A DNA stretch of 17,925 nt from Ktedonobacterales bacterium (GTDB lineage Bacteria > Chloroflexota > Ktedonobacteria > Ktedonobacterales > JADMIN01). Under the pieces are notes generated by a model. The model did no database searches and had not been told where the DNA came from. It was given only the letters and a program-made list of their open reading frames with translations. Made by a program: the position numbers and the translations under genes. Numbering within the stretch: the stretch's first letter is position 1; each line of letters begins with the position of its first letter. The stretch is from assembly GCA_025450405.1 (NCBI GenBank), contig JANWHL010000009.1, positions 1-17,925 on the forward strand, in the 5' to 3' direction. Of the stretch, positions 12,726 to 17,925 are shown piece after piece.

Positions 12726-14720
12726 TCACTCGCCAGCTCGCGCCGCGGCCAGCGGTGCCCGCTCGCTCTTCGCCGCGCCGGGCGCCGCTGGGTATGGCGT
12801 TGGCACGCCGCGGTACGCGCTCGTCAGCGGCAGCCGACGATCGCGCCCAAACGCCCGTTCGGTGATCTTGACGCCTGGCGGGGCCTGGCGGCGTTTGTAC
12901 TCGCTCTTGTCCACGAGCACCAGCGCGCGCCGCACCACCTCTGGCGCGAATCCCATGCCAACAATCTGGTCGAAGTCGCGATCCTCTTCAACATAAGCGC
13001 GCAAGATGGGGTCCAGGATCGGGTAAGGTGGCAAACTGTCGACGTCGCGCTGATCGGGGCGTAGCTCGGCCGACGGTTCTTTCTCAATGGTGCTTGTGGG
13101 AATCACAGGCCGCGGGCCCTGGGTGTTCCGCCAGCGGGCCAGCTCGTAGACCAGCGTCTTGAAGACATCTTTGAGGACCGCGAATCCGCCGACCATGTCG
13201 CCATAGAGCGTGGCGTAACCGACCGCCATCTCCGACTTATTGCCCGTCGTGAGCACGAGCGAGCCGAAGCGATTGGAGAGGGCCATCAGCAGGAGGCCGC
13301 GAATGCGCGCCTGGAGGTTCTCTTCCGCGAGCGTCGACGCGTTCGGCGGTCCTTGGGCGAATTCGTCCGCCAGCGTCTCCAGGCCCGCGGCGAACATGCT
13401 CTCGATAGGCAACACCACGTAGCGCATACCCAGGCGCTCCGCCAGGTCCCGGGCGTCGTCGCGGCTGCCGGCCGACGAATAGCGCGACGGCATCGAAACG
13501 CCGGTGACGTGCTCGGGGCCCAGGGCGTCCACCGCGATGGCCGCCGTCAGCGCCGAATCGATCCCGCCCGAGAGGGCGATGACAGCATCCGCGAACCCGT
13601 TCTTGCGCACATAATCGCGCACGCCAAGCACCAGCGCCTGATAGGCCTCTTTCGACCGGTCCGGCGGCGGCTCGATGCGCGTGGTTGGCCCCAAACGTTC
13701 CTCCGCGGAACCGGTCGGGGCGCGCCGCGTTGCTCGGCTCGCGGATCCGCCCGCCGCGCCCGGCGCGATCACGGCCACGGGCGCGGCGTGCGCCGTGTCG
13801 CGCTCCTTCCGCCGCCGAGGATCGTGTAGCCGCGCCCGAAAGACGCCCTCTACGTCGAGCTCGGCGATCAGCAGGTCCTCCTCGAAGGCGCGCGCGCGGC
13901 CGAGGAGCTCGCCCTCTTCGTCAAAGATCGTGCTCGATCCATCGAAGATGAGCTCGTCCTGCCCGCCAACAAGATTCACGTACGCGACGATCGCGCCGCT
14001 ATCGGCGGCGCGGGTGGCCAGCATGCGCTCGCGCGCGCCCTGTTTGCCGACGAAGAAAGGCGAGGCGCTGATATTGACGAGGAGCTCGGCGCCCGCGCGC
14101 GCCTGCGCGGCCGCCGGCCCATCGGGATACCAAATGTCCTCGCAAACGGTGACGCCCACGGTGACGCCGCGGATGCGGAAGAGCGGCTCGCCGGTGCCCG
14201 CGGCGAAGTAGCGATCTTCGTCGAAGACCCCATAGTTGGGGAGGAAGTGCTTGTGGTAAATCCCTATGATCCGGCCACCATGGAGGACCGCGGCGGCATT
14301 GAAGATGTCCACATCCCGGTCCACAAATCCCACGACCGCCGTCAGGTCGGGATACGCGGCACCACGGACCGCGAGGTCATCCAGCGCGCGGAGGTTATCA
14401 GTGATGAAGCGCGGCTTGAGCAGCAGATCCTCGGGAGGATAGCCGGTCAGGGCCAACTCCGGAAAACACACCAGGTGCACGCCCGCGGCCGCCGCGCGGC
14501 CCATCATGTCCGCGATGCGATCGACGTTGCCGCCAAGATCGCCCACGGCCACATCTAGCTGCGCCAGCCCGATGCGCAGCCGTCTGGGGCCCGCCTGTGC
14601 CTCATCGTCTCCAGCCGCGGCGTTGTGCACGTCGCCGGCCTCGTTCCGCAATCCATTCCAGACGTGCGTGCGCGCCGGGCCTTGTTGGCCCGCCCGACCG
14701 CCCCTGTCCGCGCGTGCCAT
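12726..14720 (-). CDS. nadE: Glutamine-dependent NAD+ synthetase
   Basis: Converts nicotinate adenine dinucleotide to NAD+ using glutamine and ATP, the last step of NAD synthesis. The 664-residue product has both domains of the glutamine-dependent form. The N-terminal nitrilase/glutaminase domain has the Glu-Lys-Cys triad in CFPELALTGYP (E88), IYHKHFLPNYGVFDE (K157) and VTVCEDIW (C193). The C-terminal synthetase domain has the ATP pyrophosphatase loop ALSGGIDSAL (384-389), TGNKSEMAVGYATLYGDM and KSEYKRRQAPPGVKIT. Between them lies an Ala/Arg/Pro-rich linker of about 50 residues (about 298-350). The first 45 residues are an atypical extension. The ATG at 14720 has GGGAG 7 bases upstream. A GTG at 14819 has a very strong AAGGAGG site but would sit upstream of the predicted transcript start and add unlikely sequence. 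It is first in the nadE-prs operon. Confidence 0.95.
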   Translation of the reverse strand: MARADRGGRAGQQGPARTHVWNGLRNEAGDVHNAAAGDDEAQAGPRRLRIGLAQLDVAVGDLGGNVDRIADMMGRAAAAGVHLVCFPELALTGYPPEDLLLKPRFITDNLRALDDLAVRGAAYPDLTAVVGFVDRDVDIFNAAAVLHGGRIIGIYHKHFLPNYGVFDEDRYFAAGTGEPLFRIRGVTVGVTVCEDIWYPDGPAAAQARAGAELLVNISASPFFVGKQGARERMLATRAADSGAIVAYVNLVGGQDELIFDGSSTIFDEEGELLGRARAFEEDLLIAELDVEGVFRARLHDPRRRKERDTAHAAPVAVIAPGAAGGSASRATRRAPTGSAEERLGPTTRIEPPPDRSKEAYQALVLGVRDYVRKNGFADAVIALSGGIDSALTAAIAVDALGPEHVTGVSMPSRYSSAGSRDDARDLAERLGMRYVVLPIESMFAAGLETLADEFAQGPPNASTLAEENLQARIRGLLLMALSNRFGSLVLTTGNKSEMAVGYATLYGDMVGGFAVLKDVFKTLVYELARWRNTQGPRPVIPTSTIEKEPSAELRPDQRDVDSLPPYPILDPILRAYVEEDRDFDQIVGMGFAPEVVRRALVLVDKSEYKRRQAPPGVKITERAFGRDRRLPLTSAYRGVPTPYPAAPGAAKSERAPLAAARAGE

Positions 14721-14781
14721 CGCATAGCTCCCTGGGTGCGCTCGCTGCGACCGCGCCGCAACCCCGCTCGCGCCCACCCGT

Positions 14782-14810
14782 ATTCTAGCACGGCGAGCCA
14801 GTGTGGTCAG
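14782..14810 (-). promoter_or_regulatory. Promoter for the nadE-prs operon
   Basis: On the minus strand, CTGACC (14810-14805) and an extended -10 TGCTAGAAT (14790-14782) are 17 bp apart. Transcription would start near 14775, giving a leader of about 55 bases before the ATG at 14720. It lies about 20 bp from the oppositely facing topA promoter. Confidence 0.6.
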
Positions 14811-14828
14811 CTCGCACACGGCGCCTCC

Positions 14829-14857
14829 TTGATAACATGCCGATCGCGTTGTATACT
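14829..14857 (+). promoter_or_regulatory. Promoter reading toward topA
   Basis: TTGATA (14829-14834) and TATACT (14852-14857) are separated by exactly 17 bp, five of six matches each. Transcription would start near 14864, leaving a leader of about 330 bases before topA at 15195. The -35 lies inside an AAGGAGG-like stretch on the other strand. Confidence 0.65.
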
Positions 14858-14863
14858 GCAGCG

Positions 14864-15194
14864 GGTCGCGGAGCCTGGCCAAGCCGCCTGGGACGCCGAC
14901 AGGAGATGATTCGCGCGGTCCGCTTGGCATCGAACTCCACCCCGCTCGCCGGCGCCGCGGATACTTCTGGCGTCCCCCGTCCGTCCTATCCTCGGTCCCC
15001 CCACTCCGGCCAGACATGCCCATTCTTTGTTCCCTGGTGCTATGGTGAAGGTGAACGTGGGGGAAGACGCCAACACCCGTGAGTGTGTGGCGTGAAGAGT
15101 GCCAGCCTCGTCCGCGATTGTGGCATCACCACCGCGTGCCGCTTCCGCGCCGTGTCCGCGCATCCGGAATGCTTCCGGTGGGGTAATAGAAGCC
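14864..15194 (+). other. Long leader of topA; no supported gene
   Basis: This stretch holds a 58-codon open frame (14906-15082) whose ATG directly abuts AGGAG; it resembles no family and is probably not a gene, though an upstream reading frame cannot be excluded. Hairpins include CGCCAACAC with GTGTGTGGCG (15068-15092, one bulge) and CCGGAA/TTCCGG with a 3-base loop (15164-15178), the latter 16 bp before the topA start. The ribosome site before topA is weak. The segment around 14859-14960 was checked as a tRNA because AGCGGG can pair with CCCGCT there, but the T-arm does not pair. Confidence 0.3.
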
Positions 15195-17741
15195 ATGACC
15201 AAAAACCTCGTGATTGTTGAATCACCCGCCAAGGCGAAAACGATCGAGAAGTTCCTTGGAAGCGATTTCGAGGTCCGCGCCTCGATGGGGCATATCATCG
15301 ACCTGCCGCGCAAGGGCCTCGGCGTCGACACGCGCCGCGATTTCGAGCCAGACTATGTCGTCATCGAGCGCAAGGACCAGCTCATCAAGGACCTGAAGGC
15401 GGCGAGCAAAAAGGCCGACACCGTCTTCCTCGCTCCGGACCCCGACCGCGAGGGCGAATTCATCGCCTGGTCACTCAAGCGCATGCTCGGCCTGCGCCGG
15501 CCCCTCCGCGCGGTCTTCAACGAAATCACTAGCCACGCCGTGCGGGACGCCATCGCCCACCCGCGCGAGATCGACGAAAACCTCTTCAATGCGCAGCAGG
15601 CTCGCCGTGTTCTCGACCGGCTCGTTGGGTATAAGATTAGTCCGCTTCTCTGGCGCCGTGTGCAGCGCGGTACCAGCGCCGGACGCGTACAGTCGGTCGC
15701 CCTACGGCTGATCTGCGATCGCGAGCACGAGGTCCAGGCTTTCGTCCCCGAGGAATACTGGACCATCACCGCCACGCTGAGCAAAGCGCGGCAGCGGGAC
15801 ACCTTTGAGGCCGTCCTGATCGGGCGGCAGGGCAGCCCCGAGGCGCTGGCCGACGAACCCGCCGGCGAAGACGCCGTGGTGGACGGCAATGGCGTGGCCG
15901 CCAGGGGCGCGGCGAACGAGCGGAACAGCAAGGCGGCTCCCGACCGCGCACGCATTCGCGTCGGCTCGGAAGACGAGGCCAAGGCCATTCTCGCCGAGCT
16001 GCGGGAAGCGCGCTATCTCGTCCTGAGGGTTGACCAGAAGGATGTGCGCCGGAACCCGTATCCGCCCTATAACACCAGCGCGTTGCAACAGGACGCCTCG
16101 GTGCGCCTGCGCTTTAAGCCCAAGCGCACGATGTCACTCGCCCAGGACCTATACGAAGGCATCGCGCTTGGCGACCGCGGCCACCAGGGCCTCATCACCT
16201 ATATGCGCACGGACTCCACGCGCGTCTCCGCCGAGGCGCAGGCCGCCGTGAAGACGTACATCGGCGACCGCCATGGCCGCGAGTACGTTGGCGAGGGCCG
16301 CACCGCCCGCGCCAAGCCCGGCGCGAACATCCAGGACGCCCATGAGGCCATACGGCCTACGGATGTCACCCTCACGCCTGACCAGGCCAAGCCGTATCTC
16401 GGCGCCGACCAGTTCAAGCTGTATCAGTTGATCTGGCGCCGCTTCGTCGCGTCCTTCATGACGGCCGCGGTCTTCGACACCGTCCGGGCCGACATCGGCG
16501 CAGGCACATTCCTGTTCCGGGCCAGCGGGTCCACGCTCAAGTTCCCCGGCTTTTACGCCATCTGGCCGCGCGAGGAGGACGGCGCCACCCTGCCAGCACT
16601 GGCCGCGGGTGAGCCGCTGGACTTCCACAAGCTCGCGCCCGAGCAGCACTTCACTCAGCCACCCCCGCGCTTCACCGAGGCCAGTCTCATCAAAGAATTG
16701 GAGGAGCGCGGCATTGGCCGGCCGAGCACGTACGTGCCCATTGTCAGCACGATCCAGGAACGCGGATACGTGGAGCAAAAGGAGCGGCGCTTCATCCCCA
16801 CGTGGCTTGGCGAGACCGTCAACGATCTCATGCTCAAGCACTTCCCCGAGATCGTGGACACCGGATTCACCGCCGACATGGAGCAGCGCCTGGACGCCGT
16901 CGAGCAGGGCGCCCAGGGCTGGACCGCGTTCCTGAAGGACTTCTATGCCGAGCTGCGCGAACAGCTTTCCAAGGCGGAGTCGGAGATGGAGCGTGTCGAA
17001 AAGCCCACGGAGGAGTTGGGCGAGCCCTGCCCACAGTGCGGCCGTCCGCTCGTGATCCGCCAGGGACGTTTTGGCCGCTTCATCTCGTGCTCCGGCTTCC
17101 CGGAGTGCGACTACCGGCGGTCGCTAGTGGTCAAGACCGGCGCGATCTGCCCAGAGTGCGGTGGCGATCTGGTGGAGCGCAGGGCCAAGCGGACCGGCAA
17201 GGTGTTCTGGGGCTGCGCCAACTATCCGACGTGCACCTACGCGACCTGGGATCGGCCGCTGCCACTGCCCTGCCCGGAATGCGGTGGACTGCTCACCCAG
17301 CCCAATGGCCGGGCTGAGGCCGCCTGCGTCCGCTGCGGCGCGCTTGTTGCGGGCGCCCTGGAAGGCGCGCCGGAGGTGGTAGGCCACCGAGATCCCGCCG
17401 CGGCGCGCCCCACCCGCCGCTATACGCGCCGCACCCCGAGCGCCGATGGCCAGGCCGGCCCGGCCGGCAACGACAAACCCGCCGCGAACGGCAAGTCTCC
17501 CGCTGGGTCGGGATCCCGCGCCACACGAGCGACCGCAACCAGGACGCGTCGAGCCGCGGCGGCGAGCGCCACGCGCAAGCCCAGGACCGCCACCACGACG
17601 CGAAAGGCCACGACGCGAAAGGCCACGGCTACGACTACGCGCCGGGCCATGGCAGCACCCCGTAAGTCCTCCACGACCACGGGCGCGCGCCGCTCCACGC
17701 CGGCGCGGCAGACATCGCACGGCACGCCGGACGCGTCGTGA
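15195..17741 (+). CDS. topA: DNA topoisomerase I (type IA) with three zinc ribbons and a basic C-terminal tail
   Basis: Relaxes negative supercoils by cutting one DNA strand through a tyrosine link. The product is 848 residues. The Toprim domain starts at KNLVIVESPAKAKTIEKFLG (E9) and has APDPDREGEFIAW (D82, D84, E86). The nucleophile Tyr 336 lies in GLITYMRTDSTRVS, and the RVQSVALRLI and EERGIGRPSTYVPIV motifs are conserved. Three four-cysteine zinc ribbons follow: C612/615/632/638, C652/655/674/680 and C693/696/711/714. The last ~120 residues (from about 730) are a Lys/Arg/Ala/Thr-rich disordered tail, including a perfect 15-bp DNA tandem repeat giving TTRKA twice; basic tails of this kind in actinobacterial enzymes bind DNA. 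A variable loop of about 45 residues (Asp/Glu/Ala-rich, about 215-258) is an insertion. I chose the ATG at 15195 because the Toprim domain starts there; the upstream 32 codons are not protein-like. The ribosome site is weak. Confidence 0.96.
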   Translation: MTKNLVIVESPAKAKTIEKFLGSDFEVRASMGHIIDLPRKGLGVDTRRDFEPDYVVIERKDQLIKDLKAASKKADTVFLAPDPDREGEFIAWSLKRMLGLRRPLRAVFNEITSHAVRDAIAHPREIDENLFNAQQARRVLDRLVGYKISPLLWRRVQRGTSAGRVQSVALRLICDREHEVQAFVPEEYWTITATLSKARQRDTFEAVLIGRQGSPEALADEPAGEDAVVDGNGVAARGAANERNSKAAPDRARIRVGSEDEAKAILAELREARYLVLRVDQKDVRRNPYPPYNTSALQQDASVRLRFKPKRTMSLAQDLYEGIALGDRGHQGLITYMRTDSTRVSAEAQAAVKTYIGDRHGREYVGEGRTARAKPGANIQDAHEAIRPTDVTLTPDQAKPYLGADQFKLYQLIWRRFVASFMTAAVFDTVRADIGAGTFLFRASGSTLKFPGFYAIWPREEDGATLPALAAGEPLDFHKLAPEQHFTQPPPRFTEASLIKELEERGIGRPSTYVPIVSTIQERGYVEQKERRFIPTWLGETVNDLMLKHFPEIVDTGFTADMEQRLDAVEQGAQGWTAFLKDFYAELREQLSKAESEMERVEKPTEELGEPCPQCGRPLVIRQGRFGRFISCSGFPECDYRRSLVVKTGAICPECGGDLVERRAKRTGKVFWGCANYPTCTYATWDRPLPLPCPECGGLLTQPNGRAEAACVRCGALVAGALEGAPEVVGHRDPAAARPTRRYTRRTPSADGQAGPAGNDKPAANGKSPAGSGSRATRATATRTRRAAAASATRKPRTATTTRKATTRKATATTTRRAMAAPRKSSTTTGARRSTPARQTSHGTPDAS
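17594..17623 (+). repeat. Perfect 15-bp tandem repeat in the topA tail
   Basis: CACGACGCGAAAGGC occurs twice head-to-tail (17594-17608, 17609-17623), extending the basic TTRKA motif. It is one of several near-repeats in the Thr/Arg/Ala/Lys tail and is likely to vary in copy number. Confidence 0.8.
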
Positions 17742-17854
17742 AAGCCGAAAGAGCGAGACATGCGTGGACATCAGCCAGTTCATAGTCCCGCCGTACCGGT
17801 CCACCGGCGCTCGGGGTCCGTGTATCTTCTACGAAAGGAGAGCGGCATTGCTCA

Positions 17855-17879
17855 CCCTCGGCGCCTGCGCCGCCGAGGG
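17855..17879. other. 9-bp hairpin in the gap after topA
   Basis: CCCTCGGCG (17855-17863) pairs perfectly with CGCCGAGGG (17871-17879) over a 7-base loop, 114 bp after the topA stop. There is no T-run. An AAAGGAGAG (17834-17842) just before it looks like a ribosome site; a TTG at 17848 stays open to the edge, and an ATG at 17907 is in another frame. Neither gives enough residues to call a gene, so the 17742-17925 stretch is left without one. Confidence 0.35.
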
Positions 17880-17925
17880 CATGCGACTTGCCGCCAGACG
17901 AGACCATGACCGAACGAGCAACTCC

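Noticed and set aside
11840..12865. A 341-codon plus-strand frame opposite prs
   Set aside because: Antisense shadow of prs; Arg/His/Ala-rich and without motifs.
14859..14960. Possible tRNA after the topA promoter (AGCGGG pairing with CCCGCT, and ATCGAAC resembling a T-loop)
   Set aside because: The T-stem and anticodon arm do not pair and the T-loop lacks TTC; no CCA end.
17848..17925. Start of a further gene at the right edge (TTG at 17848 after AAAGGAG, or ATG at 17907)
   Set aside because: The two candidates are in different frames and give only 26 and 6 residues, too little to identify; a hairpin lies across the first.
1..17925. Mobile element, prophage, CRISPR or defence system
   Set aside because: No transposase, integrase, terminal repeats, Cas-like or toxin-antitoxin proteins and no regularly spaced repeats were seen; the genes are mainly housekeeping enzymes.

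Overview
The window is a GC-rich (roughly two thirds G+C), gene-dense stretch of bacterial chromosome. It holds eleven protein genes on both strands, one of them cut by the left edge. Several features point to a Gram-positive-like or Chloroflexota-type bacterium: high GC, strong GGAGG-type ribosome binding sites, a DUF151 bifunctional nuclease gene, a topoisomerase I with a long basic tail, and a zinc-ribbon/proline-rich/single-helix membrane protein. This assignment is an inference and only moderately secure. There are no rRNAs, no tRNAs that I can recognise, no insertion sequences, no CRISPR arrays and no phage genes.

Layout. On the minus strand from the left come the start of a bifunctional nuclease gene (1-98), guaB (IMP dehydrogenase, 249-1763) and a fusion of a glyoxalase/VOC domain with a SAM methyltransferase (2030-3328). 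A 594-bp non-coding block (3329-3922) follows. It carries a palindrome, a near-consensus plus-strand promoter and a long, structured-looking leader ahead of a secreted cysteine-containing protein with a His-Glu-x-x-Glu motif (3923-4918), which ends at a clear intrinsic terminator. Next on the minus strand are an adenosine-deaminase-like enzyme with an altered active site (5070-6113) and a small SAM methyltransferase (6276-7019). Divergent from these is an ATP-grasp enzyme (7346-8197), which converges on a cytosolic GAF-histidine kinase (8222-9712). A divergent zinc-ribbon membrane protein (10047-11573) converges on the minus-strand operon nadE-prs (12726-14720, 11660-12700). Divergent promoters separate that operon from topA (15195-17741). 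The last 180 bases hold a hairpin and no gene that I can support.

How the genes relate. Much of the window is nucleotide and cofactor chemistry: PRPP synthesis (prs), NAD synthesis (nadE), IMP to XMP (guaB) and a purine-deaminase-fold enzyme. These are not one operon. Each block has its own candidate promoter, so the theme may reflect housekeeping rather than a single pathway. Only nadE and prs look co-transcribed (25 bp apart).

I see no defence island, biosynthetic cluster or other obviously new multi-gene system. The items most worth a second look are the deaminase homologue lacking two substrate-contacting aspartates, the VOC-methyltransferase fusion, and the structured leader before the secreted protein.
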